Counted from the stretch's first letter, positions 1 through 8,799 are shown. The stretch is 64,000 bases of DNA from an uncultured Roseobacter sp. (GCF_947499265.1 NZ_CANMNK010000004.1:1-64000), one strand, 5' to 3'. Made by a program: numbers and translations. Notes: a model not told the origin generated them from the letters alone.

Positions 1-106
1 TCAACATGCGTCCACCCGTCCCAGAAACCATTTTAGAGAAAGCCCAAATTTGTGGCCCAGGATCAGGGGGCTAGACACCATCCGTACCGCCGGTATTGCC
101 CCGGCG

Positions 107-1111
107 ATGCAAATCGATCTCGCTTTCATCTGGGCTGGCCTGATTGCATTCGCCGTACTGGTCTACGTCATTCTCGACGGGTTCGATCTTGGAATTGGCA
201 TCCTGTTTCCGTTTGGAAAATCCGAGCCGGACAGGGACATGATGATGAACTCGGTCGCGCCTGTCTGGGACGGCAACGAAACCTGGCTCGTGCTGGGGGG
301 TGGCGGGCTATTTGCCGTCTTCCCTCTGGCCTACGCAATCGTGATGCCCGCGCTTTATATGCCGATCACACTGATGCTGCTTGCCCTTGTCTTCCGGGGT
401 GTGTCGTTTGAACGCCGCTGGCGCACGGTGCGGGGCAAAGGCTTCTGGGATGCTGCGTTCTTCGGCGGGTCGTTCGTAGCCGCGCTCTGTCAGGGCATCG
501 CCCTTGGCGCTCTTGTGCAAGGGATCGAGGTCGATGGCCGCGCATATGCCGGCGGTTGGTTTGACTGGCTGACACCTTTTTCCATTCTAACCGGGTTCGC
601 TGTTATCGTCGGCTACGCGCTGTTCGGCGCGACATGGCTTGTGTTGAAAACAGAGAACGACATTCAAATCCAAGTGCGCGGCTATGCGTGGCGACTTGGA
701 ACAGCAACCCTCGTCCTGATCGGTATCGTGAGCCTCCTGACCCCGTTTCAGGAATCAGAGTATTTCCAGCGCTGGTTCAACCTGCCGGGCAGTCTGTTCG
801 TGATGGTCGTGCCCTTGATCATATTAGGATTGACCTGGACCTTTTTCACGGGTCTGAACGACGGAAAGGACCTTTAGCCGTTCCTCTCTGCCCTTGGATT
901 CTTCTTTGTCAGCTTCATCGGGATCGGCATTAGCTTTTATCCTATGATGGTTCCGCCATCCCTGACGATCTGGGACGCCGCCGCCCCGGAGTCGAGCCTT
1001 GCCTTCGCCCTTGTTGGTGCTGCGATCCTAGTACCCATCATCCTGGCCTACACCGCCTATGCCTACTGGGTATTTCGCGGAAAGATGAACCCATCGGAAG
1101 AGTATCACTGA
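107..1111 (+). pseudogene. cydB: cydB-like bd-type quinol oxidase subunit II, with in-frame TAG
   Basis: Subunit II of a cytochrome bd-type (cyanide-insensitive-like) quinol oxidase, an inner-membrane complex that oxidises quinol and reduces oxygen. The frame opens at ATG 107 (residues MQIDLAFIWAGL) and shows the family hallmarks LDGFDLGIG and WDGNETWLVLGGG followed by repeated hydrophobic helices. The frame reaches a TAG at 875-877 (codon 257) after GLNDGKDL. The same frame then continues without another stop to TGA at 1109-1111, giving PFLSALGFFFVSFIGIGISF and a normal C-terminus with YTAYAYWVFRGK. Total 334 codons is the usual family length, so one nonsense codon separates this from an intact gene. 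It is either a real nonsense mutation or a sequence error. cydA would be expected upstream, but the first 106 bases show no recognisable CydA end. A DUF2474 gene overlaps the stop (TGATG). Confidence 0.85.
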
Positions 1112-1218
1112 TGAGCCGTGTGCAACTTTCGAAATGGCTTTGGTTCGTCGGTCTTTGGCTTGCAAGCGTGCTTTTTCTTGGCATTGTTGCAATGACAATA
1201 AGAGCGGTACTTCTCTAA
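1111..1218 (+). CDS. DUF2474 small membrane protein (bd oxidase accessory subunit)
   Basis: A 35-residue protein whose ATG overlaps the cydB stop as TGATG, so translation is probably coupled. It reads MSRVQLSKWLWFVGLW and then one transmembrane helix ending MTIRAVLL. The pattern (short basic start, W-FVGLW, a single helix, and an R near the end) fits the DUF2474 family. That family usually follows cydB in Proteobacteria and is thought to be a CydX-like small subunit that stabilises the oxidase. The assignment rests on position and pattern. Because coupling depends on ribosomes finishing cydB, the upstream TAG may reduce its expression. Confidence 0.75.
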   Translation: MSRVQLSKWLWFVGLWLASVLFLGIVAMTIRAVLL

Positions 1219-1607
1219 AGGCGACCCATTAATTGAGCGATCTCGAAGACCAATCTCGTCAAAACGGAAAGTCCACCAAACCTGCGACTCACTTCGCTAC
1301 ATCACGATCATGAAGTGAACATCTCTTGCACACGAAATCTAGTAAATTTTTGAAATATATGTTGAATATCTACTATCCATCACTTTACGGGGTTCGAACT
1401 GAGCGGCCTTTAGCCGCCGTTCACTGCGAGCCCAGATCCGCGGTGCGCCTTCCTTGAAGCGGACCTTCACGCCGCCGGCGGTCGGTCGAGAACCAGACTG
1501 GCCGCTCTGCGGGACTTTGCTGCCGTTGTTGAATTCTAAACAAATGGCTGCTTTTGCAAACCAGCAAGATTCATGACTTCTACGGTGAGAATGCAGGTTG
1601 AGGAGCG
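1219..1607. other. Intergenic, no gene recognised
   Basis: About 390 bases between the oxidase genes and a convergent small membrane protein gene. A 90-codon open frame on the minus strand has no family resemblance and an irregular, basic composition. No tRNA, strong terminator or repeat copy was seen. Confidence 0.4.
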
Positions 1608-1931
1608 TCAAAAGAAGCGAGTTTCATCAAATGGGATCAACTGACTGGCGTCTAGTGTCTGTTGTTTTGCATCGACGACCTGTGATTTTCCGCGCCAAAT
1701 TCGAACAACGGAAACCGCATTTTCGTCCGTGTTTGTCACTCGGTATACGAGTCCGATTTGATATGGGCTCATCCTAAGTTCAGCATCCTCGAACTTACTA
1801 AAAAACTGTTTGCGAGCCTGCCTCTCTTTTCGCTGCAGGTACCAAAATAGAGCCGCAATAACCACGATGAGTGCACCAAAGAAAGCGACGTAGCCATCCA
1901 AGCTTATTGGAACGAGATCATGTTCAGGCAT
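1608..1931 (-). CDS. Hypothetical single-pass membrane protein
   Basis: About 107 residues if started at MPEHDLVPISLDGYV. A longer start at 1985 is possible, but it adds a basic stretch unlike a leader. Visible: one transmembrane helix (AFFGALIVVIAALFWYL) followed by a basic cytoplasmic-type stretch (QRKERQARKQFF) and a soluble tail of about 70 residues with no motif I recognise. It stands alone, convergent with the oxidase genes and divergent from the DCC-family gene. Function unknown. Confidence 0.5.
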   Translation of the reverse strand: MPEHDLVPISLDGYVAFFGALIVVIAALFWYLQRKERQARKQFFSKFEDAELRMSPYQIGLVYRVTNTDENAVSVVRIWRGKSQVVDAKQQTLDASQLIPFDETRFF

Positions 1932-2191
1932 GCTGAACCTATGAACCAAATACTTGAAAGCCGATATTCCTACACGTCGCAGCATCGGTCAAGTTTGCTC
2001 CAGAGCCATCATCCGGCGATGTTATTCAAACAAATTCAAGCTGGACGGCGGTTCTATGGGACGAAGCACCATTTAGCTGCGATTGCGCCAACGGTCGCTT
2101 TGCACATACGAACTACAGCAAAATTTCGTTGGTCATTCTCAATCTGGCTATGTTCGAAACAGATCAATATATTCAAGGGGTGGAAACGGGA

Positions 2192-2644
2192 ATGAAAGCG
2201 TGCACCCTGTCGGACAGTCCTTTTATTGATAAAACCAGTTTCGATGAAAACGTCATAGTTATCTTCGACAGTGATTGTATTCTTTGCAGCCATTGGGTCA
2301 GATTTATTCTGAGACATGGGGCTTCTGAAGATATACGCTTCGCGTCGTCTCGAAAAGCTATCGGGATGTCCCTTGCGGTTGGGTATGGTTTCAAACCAGA
2401 AGACCTCGATCTGACCTACTTGGTTATCCAGGAAGGACAGGCTCTTACAAAATCAGACGCGTCTTTGGCGTTGTTAGGTGAATTCAAGAAACCGTGGTCT
2501 TTGTTCCGTGTTCTACGCATCGTTCCTCGCCCCATCCGAGACGGTATATACGATATCGTCGCAAGAAATCGATTGCGTTGGTTCGGGGAAGAGAAAGACT
2601 GCCTCTTGCCAACTCCCGAACAGCGCCATCGCTTCCTAGACTAG
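2192..2644 (+). CDS. DCC-family thiol-disulfide oxidoreductase-like protein (DUF393)
   Basis: A 150-residue protein with the DCC family signature near the N-terminus: VIVIFDSDCILCSHWVRF, matching the pattern D-x-x-C-x-x-C that names the family, followed by the usual IRFASSR and a C-terminal WFGEEKDCLLPTPE. The family is thought to be thioredoxin-like and redox active, but its substrates are unknown. ATG 2192 is preferred because it follows a GGGGTGGAAACGGGA stretch; an ATG at 2150 is also in frame. The gene ends inside the 3' end of the convergent P450 gene (overlap of nine bases), so the two probably share a transcription end region. Confidence 0.75.
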   Translation: MKACTLSDSPFIDKTSFDENVIVIFDSDCILCSHWVRFILRHGASEDIRFASSRKAIGMSLAVGYGFKPEDLDLTYLVIQEGQALTKSDASLALLGEFKKPWSLFRVLRIVPRPIRDGIYDIVARNRLRWFGEEKDCLLPTPEQRHRFLD

Positions 2645-3979
2645 ACGCCAATCCATCGCCAATCCACCAGCCGGACGTAAAGAGAACTTGGCGGACGGTC
2701 TTGGCAAGTTCTTAATTGGCAAAGGCGACATCCGCTGCAAGATCGTTGCCGCGACGAGGCAGCTTTCCATAAGTCCAAAATTTTGACCGATGCAGACACG
2801 CGGCCCTGCGCCAAACGGCAGATACCCAAACTGTGGCCAAGTCGGGTCTTTCAAAAATCGCTTTGGATCAAATGCGGCTGGATCAGGAAAGAAACGCGGA
2901 TCGCGATGCGTCGTGAACGGGATGATTTGAGCCAAGTCGCCTTTCGCAAGCTTCACACCATTCAGATCAACCGGCTCAGCAGCTTCTCGAAGAAACAGCG
3001 TGTACGCAGGCGGGTGAAGCCGAAGAGTCTCGTTGATCGTAGCACGCAAAACCGGCAGTTCAGAAATCACTTCTGGTGTTGGTGATGCTCCTCCAAGAAC
3101 CAGTCTAAGTTCATCCTGAACGGCACCGAGGCACTCTGGGAGCGTCGCCAAACACGCAAAGAGCCAACTTAGTAATGCACCAGACGTCTCATGCCCAGCG
3201 ATCAGAAGACACATGACATCATTTCGGATATCGGTGAAATCTCCTTCGTGATGCTCAATCAGTGACCCAAGTAAGTCCCCACTGCTTGCGTTCTCCTCGC
3301 GCGCGATCCCTGCGCGAACAAGACCAGAAACAAGATCATCCATGACTAGCATGGCCCAGCGTTTTTTGCGTTTTCGTTCCAGCGGCAACCAGTCTGGCAA
3401 CGTGACCGGCGAAGTCGATTCCGAGAATGCGGTGTCCGACAAGATTTGGATCGCACGCTCTATCTCAAACCCATTTTCGCGCGGCGGCGCACCAAATAAC
3501 GTTCGCGTCGCGATGTCCAAAGTTAGCTTGGCCATCACAGCATCGGTGTCGAAGCGTACTGTAGCTGACGCCTGCGCGTCGCGCATCGAGCGACACAACT
3601 GCTCCGCCTCCAGAACGGCGGCTTGCCCATACGCGGGCAATCTACGCGTCTGAAAGGCTGGCAAAACCTTCCTACGGCGGGTTCGCCAACTTTCCCCCTC
3701 TTCCACAAGAAGGCTGTTGCCATTCCACTGCCGGACAACATCCGTGAGCTTCTTGAAGCGAATGAAAGAGCCCGAATTGCCAGCGAGCAGAGCCTCAATG
3801 TGAATAGGATGGAAGAACAAATGTGATCTGTAGGGACCGAGACGAAGGATCACGTGATCCCCATGCTTTTCCTGCATGCGTGCGTAAAAACTCAGCTGAT
3901 CGCTGCGAATGGCGACTAGGCTATCCAGCCCCAGCATCAATGCCGATGGGTTTGAAGGCAGCAGCCTTGGTTCAGTCAT
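2636..3979 (-). CDS. Cytochrome P450
   Basis: A 447-residue soluble bacterial P450, a haem-thiolate monooxygenase. Hallmarks in order: the I-helix oxygen-activation motif AGHETSG, the K-helix ExxR within NETLRLHPP, a PERF-like PKRF, and the haem loop FGAGPRVCIGQNFG with the axial cysteine near residue 396. Start chosen at MTEPRLLPSNP; the upstream 30 codons run into the neighbouring gene and look non-coding. It lies 44 bases after the isoprenylcysteine-methyltransferase-like gene on the same strand, so they are likely cotranscribed. No ferredoxin or reductase gene is adjacent, so the electron donor must be encoded elsewhere. The substrate cannot be read from sequence; the neighbour suggests a lipid or isoprenoid. 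Confidence 0.93.
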   Translation of the reverse strand: MTEPRLLPSNPSALMLGLDSLVAIRSDQLSFYARMQEKHGDHVILRLGPYRSHLFFHPIHIEALLAGNSGSFIRFKKLTDVVRQWNGNSLLVEEGESWRTRRRKVLPAFQTRRLPAYGQAAVLEAEQLCRSMRDAQASATVRFDTDAVMAKLTLDIATRTLFGAPPRENGFEIERAIQILSDTAFSESTSPVTLPDWLPLERKRKKRWAMLVMDDLVSGLVRAGIAREENASSGDLLGSLIEHHEGDFTDIRNDVMCLLIAGHETSGALLSWLFACLATLPECLGAVQDELRLVLGGASPTPEVISELPVLRATINETLRLHPPAYTLFLREAAEPVDLNGVKLAKGDLAQIIPFTTHRDPRFFPDPAAFDPKRFLKDPTWPQFGYLPFGAGPRVCIGQNFGLMESCLVAATILQRMSPLPIKNLPRPSAKFSLRPAGGLAMDWRLV

Positions 3980-4023
3980 ACCCCAACCTTCGCTGGTTGG
4001 ACGGCCTGAGCCAGAACATACTT

Positions 4024-5241
4024 TCAAGCCAACAAAATGATCAAAGCAGCATGCGCGGCGATGGCCCATACGAAGTTTATGTGCGTAAGTGCGAATAAAT
4101 TCGCCTCAATACCTATGAACTGACGCTTTTCACCCGCTGGCTGATAGGTCGCGGAACCCTTGCCCGATTCAACAGAAAGGCCCGTAGCGCCATGGAGCGC
4201 TTTCGGCCAAATTGCACTGGGGTTGTGCACGGTGAAACTGGCGGGTGTCGGCACCCACGGCTTCCAGCGTGGAATCCACTCAGGCACGTTTTCTTTGTAT
4301 TCAGGCCAACCTTCAGGAAAACGTTTGAGAAGATCGTGCCGATGGTGCCAACGCACCATGCCTTGGACAAAAACCCATGCCATGCCCGCAGCGGCGACAA
4401 CCCATATGTTTTGCAGGTATAGGCCCAAGATGACCCAGCAAAGTGCCGCAGAAAGCTGCATGGGGTTTGAGACATAGGCATAGATACCAGACCGCACGAG
4501 GAGTTTTGTGGGATCGAGAGGGACTGGTGTACCGCCACCTTGCAAGCAGAGCATTTTGTTCGCAGATAGACCGATTACTGACGCAAGACCCAAGAGTATT
4601 GCTGAGATAACGGTACTCCATATCGGACGCTCGAGCATCGCCCATTCTCCGCCCATCGCCTGCATGATCAGCGAAGGCAAAATGGCAAGAATCATACCGC
4701 CCGTCATAATTGCGAGCAACGCACACCGCATCGGAAGATGGCGACTCTCTGCCGTCCACTTGGCCAAGTAGATCGCGGGAATGTGAGCCGTCACAAAGAC
4801 GAAAACCACACCTATCAACCAATTTGGACCAGCGTACACGAGTGGTTCCAAGGAGCTAAACAGGGTCGCGTGCAAGCCAATGATGATCGGCAGGCATATC
4901 ATGAGCGGGCCAACCCTAGGAAATGCGAAGAACAGTCCCGGACCAAACAGTATTGCACCACCAATAAGGATGTCTGCTGGAATACCGTTTAGCATCAAAG
5001 CATCCCACCCATAGCGCCACCAGCCGAAGTATATGGCTATGGAATGCGTGATAAAAATCAACGGCACGCCATAGAGAAAGGCGAACAAACCGCCTATTCT
5101 TGCGCGCTGTTCGGTTTCGCGGAGGAAAGCGAAGTACAGCACCAAACATATTGGCCCAAGTAAAAGCAGCCATCGAAGGGCCAGCATAAGCGGTTCGGGC
5201 AGGCCCAAATCTAACATGAGATAACCTGCCTTTTGACCCAA
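4024..5241 (-). CDS. Integral membrane protein with C-terminal isoprenylcysteine/phospholipid methyltransferase-like domain
   Basis: A 405-residue membrane protein. Residues 1-220 hold about six transmembrane helices, with FGWWRYGWDALMLNGIPAD, which loosely resembles lycopene-cyclase-type membrane domains (weak inference). Residues 230-340 carry the isoprenylcysteine methyltransferase (ICMT/PEMT) pattern: LLVRSGIYAYVSNPMQLS, hydrophobic helices, then HHRHDLLKRFPEGWPEYKENVPEWIPR. That family uses S-adenosylmethionine to methylate lipids or prenylated groups at the membrane. A tail with one more helix follows. The next gene downstream is the P450; the small membrane protein at 5269-5640 lies upstream on the same strand. 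The two-part architecture and the P450 partner suggest lipid or terpenoid tailoring, but this is not demonstrated. Confidence 0.65.
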   Translation of the reverse strand: MGQKAGYLMLDLGLPEPLMLALRWLLLLGPICLVLYFAFLRETEQRARIGGLFAFLYGVPLIFITHSIAIYFGWWRYGWDALMLNGIPADILIGGAILFGPGLFFAFPRVGPLMICLPIIIGLHATLFSSLEPLVYAGPNWLIGVVFVFVTAHIPAIYLAKWTAESRHLPMRCALLAIMTGGMILAILPSLIMQAMGGEWAMLERPIWSTVISAILLGLASVIGLSANKMLCLQGGGTPVPLDPTKLLVRSGIYAYVSNPMQLSAALCWVILGLYLQNIWVVAAAGMAWVFVQGMVRWHHRHDLLKRFPEGWPEYKENVPEWIPRWKPWVPTPASFTVHNPSAIWPKALHGATGLSVESGKGSATYQPAGEKRQFIGIEANLFALTHINFVWAIAAHAALIILLA

Positions 5242-5268
5242 GATCGGATCTGCGCCGGAAACCGCGTC

Positions 5269-5640
5269 TCAAAAATCTCCACCAGCAAAAAAAACAACCG
5301 GAAAGCCCAACGCAAGATAAAGCGCGAACTGCGGTAGCGCGATGATGAGCAGCAACTGGATCATTGTTCCAAGCTGCATCAAAACACCCTCTTGAGAGGA
5401 CATTCCACGACGCACCGCCAAGTATGAAAAGGCCAAAGCTGGGATCATTACGGCAAGCGGGAAAGCGAGAAACGCCGTTTCATCTGAATTTTGAAGGCCC
5501 TGGACAGCCTTAACGGCACGCAGCATGACGGCGACGACCATGGCTGTCGACAGCACAAATACCACGAATGTTCTGATACTGAAAACCACTCTAAGGTGCC
5601 CATGAACCGTCTTTTTCAAGAAAACTACACGCACGTCCAT
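5269..5640 (-). CDS. Hypothetical membrane protein, three to four helices
   Basis: A 123-residue hydrophobic protein with helices around residues 22-43, 57-76 and 88-118 (for example VVFVLSTAMVVAVML and LLIIALPQFALYLAL). It has no recognisable catalytic motif. It lies 27 bases upstream of the methyltransferase-like gene on the same strand and probably opens the operon that ends with the P450. Function unknown. Confidence 0.55.
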   Translation of the reverse strand: MDVRVVFLKKTVHGHLRVVFSIRTFVVFVLSTAMVVAVMLRAVKAVQGLQNSDETAFLAFPLAVMIPALAFSYLAVRRGMSSQEGVLMQLGTMIQLLLIIALPQFALYLALGFPVVFFAGGDF

Positions 5641-5756
5641 TATGATGACAGGCCAATTTCATGAGACCGCACAGATCGGTGCGTTCAGATGTGCTTGCCG
5701 ACGGTTTTTTTTTGAAGAGAACCGGACGCTCATGCGTTCTGCAGGATTGATCAAAA

Positions 5757-5830
5757 TGGGCTCCTTCCGGACCATCACCGAATTTCGTATGACTATCCGC
5801 TCTCTGCATGGTGGGGCGGGAAGGAGCCCA
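5757..5830. repeat. 12-base inverted repeat with a 50-base loop
   Basis: Perfect inverted arms TGGGCTCCTTCC (5757-5768) and GGAAGGAGCCCA (5819-5830) lie between the MarR-GNAT gene and the small membrane protein gene. The loop is long for a terminator, so it may be the ends of a small repeat or a long-range RNA stem. A run of nine T lies close by at about 5705-5713. Confidence 0.6.
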
Positions 5831-5844
5831 AAGTGTATTCGGCG

Positions 5845-5859
5845 CGAGCCTGCGGCTCG
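5845..5859 (-). terminator. Short GC hairpin directly after the MarR-GNAT stop
   Basis: CGAGCC-TGC-GGCTCG forms a six-base-pair stem one base beyond the stop of the MarR-GNAT gene. No T tract follows on the minus strand, so it is only a terminator-like or mRNA 3'-end hairpin. Confidence 0.35.
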
Positions 5860-5860
5860 T

Positions 5861-6814
5861 TCAATCAAGTTGACCGATCCTCACAAACCTCTGCTCGATC
5901 ACCTCTGCGCCCCATTGTCGGCCTGCCTTTTCTTCGGCCAGTTGGAAACCGACACGTTCATAAAGGGCGCGGGCGGTATCGAGGCCCTGAAACGTCCAAA
6001 GATGCGTTTCCGAAAACCCCTGCGCATCGCAAAAGGCGATGGCCGCGTCCAGCAGCCGCTTGCCGATGCCTGTACCGCGCAAGGTGTCGTCCACGATGAA
6101 CCACCGCAGATGTGCGATATCGCCCTCCAGATCCTGACCGTCAATCGCAATCGATGCTCTGATCCTGCCACCCGACGCCACATGCCAGATGCCGTTTGTC
6201 GGTGCATCAAGGCCTGTCATGAACTCGGCCAGTTCCGACGCCACCTTGGTCTCGAACGGCAGTCCAAACCCGACCAGCCCACTGTAGTAGTGCGCGTGCA
6301 TCTCCACGACACGCGCCAACAATGTCGGGCGGTAGCCCTCGGCGATCTCCGGTTCATCAGGCGCCGTGCTGTCCGAACGCGAGCGCGCCAAAGCCTCAGC
6401 ATACCCTTCCAAACCAGCAATCAAGGTGCGAACGGTGTCTTCCGCAAGCGGCACAATCGCCTGACCAACCCGCGTTTGAGCCGATTTCGCGATGGCCGCA
6501 AAGAGATCACGCCCCCTTGTCGTCAGGGTCAATCGCTTGATGCGAAAGTCGTCCTCGTCCTGCGTTTCGACAACGTCTCCGGTGTCGATCAGTTTTTTCA
6601 ACAATCGGCTGACCGAAGATTTTTCAAGGCGCAAAAGGTCTGACAAATCCCGCGCCGTGGTCGCGCGGCCTTCCGCGATCTCGATCAGGGCATGAACCGC
6701 AGACGGGGACAGATTGGTGCCCGCCAGAGTTTGCTCCATGAAACCGAGCTCCCGCACCAGCTTGCGAGAGGCCGAACGGATCCGTTCGATGTCGGTTGCT
6801 GTGTTGGATTTCAT
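5861..6814 (-). CDS. MarR-type regulator fused to GNAT acetyltransferase
   Basis: A 317-residue two-domain protein started at MKSNTATDIERIRSASR. Residues 10-145 form a MarR winged helix (SAVHALIEIAEG, DLSDLLRLEKSSVSRLLKKL, wing DDFRIKRLTLTTRG). Residues 170-315 are a GNAT fold with the acetyl-CoA-binding segment LRWFIVDDTLRGTGIGKRLLDAA and the C-terminal ARALYERVGFQLAEE. Such MarR-GNAT fusions are a known family whose regulators sense a ligand and may also acetylate small molecules. It is divergent from an SDR gene, and a perfect palindrome spans the intergenic promoter region. It therefore likely represses both itself and the SDR. Confidence 0.85.
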   Translation of the reverse strand: MKSNTATDIERIRSASRKLVRELGFMEQTLAGTNLSPSAVHALIEIAEGRATTARDLSDLLRLEKSSVSRLLKKLIDTGDVVETQDEDDFRIKRLTLTTRGRDLFAAIAKSAQTRVGQAIVPLAEDTVRTLIAGLEGYAEALARSRSDSTAPDEPEIAEGYRPTLLARVVEMHAHYYSGLVGFGLPFETKVASELAEFMTGLDAPTNGIWHVASGGRIRASIAIDGQDLEGDIAHLRWFIVDDTLRGTGIGKRLLDAAIAFCDAQGFSETHLWTFQGLDTARALYERVGFQLAEEKAGRQWGAEVIEQRFVRIGQLD

Positions 6815-6827
6815 GCAGGTTTCCTGT

Positions 6828-6848
6828 ATAGTTGTATAATACAACTAT
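6828..6848. promoter_or_regulatory. Perfect palindrome, probable MarR operator
   Basis: ATAGTTGTAT-A-ATACAACTAT: two perfect ten-base arms around one base, between the divergent MarR-GNAT (start 6814) and SDR (start 6874) genes. Size, symmetry and AT-rich centre fit a MarR dimer site covering both promoters. Confidence 0.75.
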
Positions 6849-6873
6849 CTCTGATCGATACGAGGACGCAAGC

Positions 6874-7643
6874 ATGAACGACATCGCTGACCCTGATGAC
6901 ACCTTCGCTGGAAAGGTCGCCCTCGTCACAGGTGGCGCGACCGGGATCGGAGCGGCGGCATCGCGGGCCTTCGCGGCACGCGGCGTACAGGTCATCATCG
7001 CAGCGCGGCGCAGGGACAAGGCAGAGGCAACGATTGACGAAATAAAGGCGCAAGGCGGACGCGCCGCGTTTATCCAGACGGATCTGACCGATCCGACCCA
7101 GATCGAGGCTCTTCACGACGGTATCCTGGACGAATACGGGCAGCTGGACATTGCCTTCAACAACGCCGGATATCAGGAAGCCAAGGCCCCCCTGGTCGAC
7201 CAGACGGTGGACGTCTACGCACGTGTGTTCGACACCAATGTCCGGGCGGTCTTTCTGTCACTGCGGCGCCAGATTCAGGCGATGAAAGGACGCGGGGGGC
7301 GATCGTTGTCAACGCGTCGGTTAGCGGGATGAAGAACCCTAATCCGGGCTTTTCGATCTATTCCGCGTCGAAGGCCGCTGTCATTTCACTGACCAAATCG
7401 GCGGCGATGGAAGCGGCAGAACAAGGTGTGCGGATCAATGCGATCGCGCCCGGACGGGTCGTGACGGACATGATGTTATCATCCAAGGTCATGGACATGA
7501 AAGCCGTCGCAGCAGGCCTGCCCATCCGCCGCATGGGAGAGCCGGAGGAAGTGGCCAATGCGGTCGTCTGGCTCGCCTCGGATGCCGCGTCCTTTGTTGT
7601 TGGCCATGTTCTTGCCGTCGATGGCGGCTTCATTGCGACGTAG
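6874..7643 (+). pseudogene. SDR-family oxidoreductase, frameshifted in a G tract
   Basis: A short-chain dehydrogenase/reductase. The first frame (MNDIADPDDTFAGKVALVTGG) has the cofactor motif TGGATGIGAA and the NNAG motif within IAFNNAGYQE. The second frame has the catalytic YSASK (tyrosine and lysine), INAIAPGRV and a C-terminal VVGHVLAVDGG. Between them lies a run of six G (7294-7299). Adding one G would join QAMKGRGG to AIVVNAS and give one protein of about 256 residues, the normal SDR length. As written, the product stops soon after the shift and lacks its active site. The clean promoter palindrome and intact flanks suggest a recent lesion, phase variation, or a sequencing error. Confidence 0.85.
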
Positions 7644-7664
7644 GATGTTCTGGGATTCTGGATT

Positions 7665-7695
7665 TGTAGCCCGCATTGCCGACATTCGCTGCAAA
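7665..7695 (-). repeat. Dispersed intergenic repeat copy
   Basis: Reverse complement reads GCAGCGAATGTCGGCAATG then CGGGCTACAAA. It is a partial copy of the repeat also seen near 26.4, 28.2, 44.6, 45.3, 46.7, 48.9 and 54.3 kb. Confidence 0.6.
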
Positions 7696-7880
7696 CGCAA
7701 AGGAGTTGTAATTTGGAGGGCCGAAGGCGGATCCTATTGACCGACCAACCAGTGTTAGCTCGTGGCAAGAGCGAGTTAATTTCTTGTGCCCCGAGCGCGC
7801 ATTTTGTGGTTCAAAGTGCTTCCAATCCTTGGTTTGGCGGCCAATTCACTCCACCTAATGGCGAAAAACAAACTGCTGCA

Positions 7881-8792
7881 TTAGTGCGGTAGTAGACCGC
7901 CGACAGTTTGACGGAGCATACGGATAAATCGATCCTCAATTCTGCTGGACAAGCTGTTCGCGCGACGGATGGCGCCTAAAGGTCTGTGAAACTGCGGATT
8001 GTGAAACGGTAGGAATATCAAACGATCCTCAAGGTATGGGGCGGTTGTAGCCTTTGGCATGGTGGTGATCAGGTCGGTTTCGGAAACGATCTCCAGAACC
8101 GAGCGGATGGAATCTGTCTCGCATCCGATCCGCATCGAACGTACGCCGCACGCGATCATGGCAGCTTCGGTCTGTTGTCGCAGTAGACTGCCCCGTGAAT
8201 GTGCAAGCCAGATTTGGGCCTCAAGATCAGATGCCATGATCCTTTTGCGCGTGGCCAGCGGGTGCCCCGATCTGCACATGACACCGACGCCATCGTCGAT
8301 CAGTTCTTCGAATTCCAACCCATCCACAGGTTCAGCAAGGCTCTCAGGACCGAAAACAAGATCGACTTGTCCGCGTTCCAACATTGTGCGCAGTTCATGG
8401 ACCAGTCCGGTGCGTATCTCGACACTGCAATTCGGGTTGGTCTTGATAAATTGGGTCAGCGCATTGCTGAGGAAGCGGCCCGATACGATCGGGGGTGCAC
8501 CGATGCGCAGCTCGCCTACCGAACCTCTGGCCGACTGGTCCGCAAGGATTCCGGCCTGTTCCTCGGCCAGCCGGATGGCCAGCCCGTTCCGGGCAAGCCG
8601 CAACGCAAGGGAGTTGGGCATCGACCGTCGCCCTTCGCGCTGAAACAAGGGTGTTCCAAGCCGGGCCTCCAACGCCTTCATATTCCGACTAAGCGCGGGT
8701 TGGGTTGTGCCAAGTCGCCCGGCAGCAGACTGGAATGATCCAGCCTCAACGATGACCGAGAGTTGGGCAAGGTGTTTGGGGTCAAGTTTCAT
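7881..8792 (-). CDS. LysR-family regulator
   Basis: A 303-residue LysR regulator. The N-terminal helix-turn-helix is clear (LAQLSVIVEAGSFQSAAGRLGTTQPALSRNMKALE), and residues 90-300 form the periplasmic-binding-like effector domain. It is divergent from the TAXI-TRAP and sulfatase operon with a dyad in the shared spacer, so it probably controls uptake and desulfation of an organic sulfate. Full length, no anomaly. Confidence 0.92.
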   Translation of the reverse strand: MKLDPKHLAQLSVIVEAGSFQSAAGRLGTTQPALSRNMKALEARLGTPLFQREGRRSMPNSLALRLARNGLAIRLAEEQAGILADQSARGSVGELRIGAPPIVSGRFLSNALTQFIKTNPNCSVEIRTGLVHELRTMLERGQVDLVFGPESLAEPVDGLEFEELIDDGVGVMCRSGHPLATRKRIMASDLEAQIWLAHSRGSLLRQQTEAAMIACGVRSMRIGCETDSIRSVLEIVSETDLITTMPKATTAPYLEDRLIFLPFHNPQFHRPLGAIRRANSLSSRIEDRFIRMLRQTVGGLLPH

Positions 8793-8799
8793 GCCTAAG

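Noticed and set aside
1339..1611. 90-codon open frame on the minus strand
   Set aside because: Basic, low-complexity composition, no motif, no ribosome site; treated as intergenic.
5642..6643. 333-codon open frame opposite the MarR-GNAT gene
   Set aside because: Antisense shadow of a clear two-domain protein; no family features of its own.
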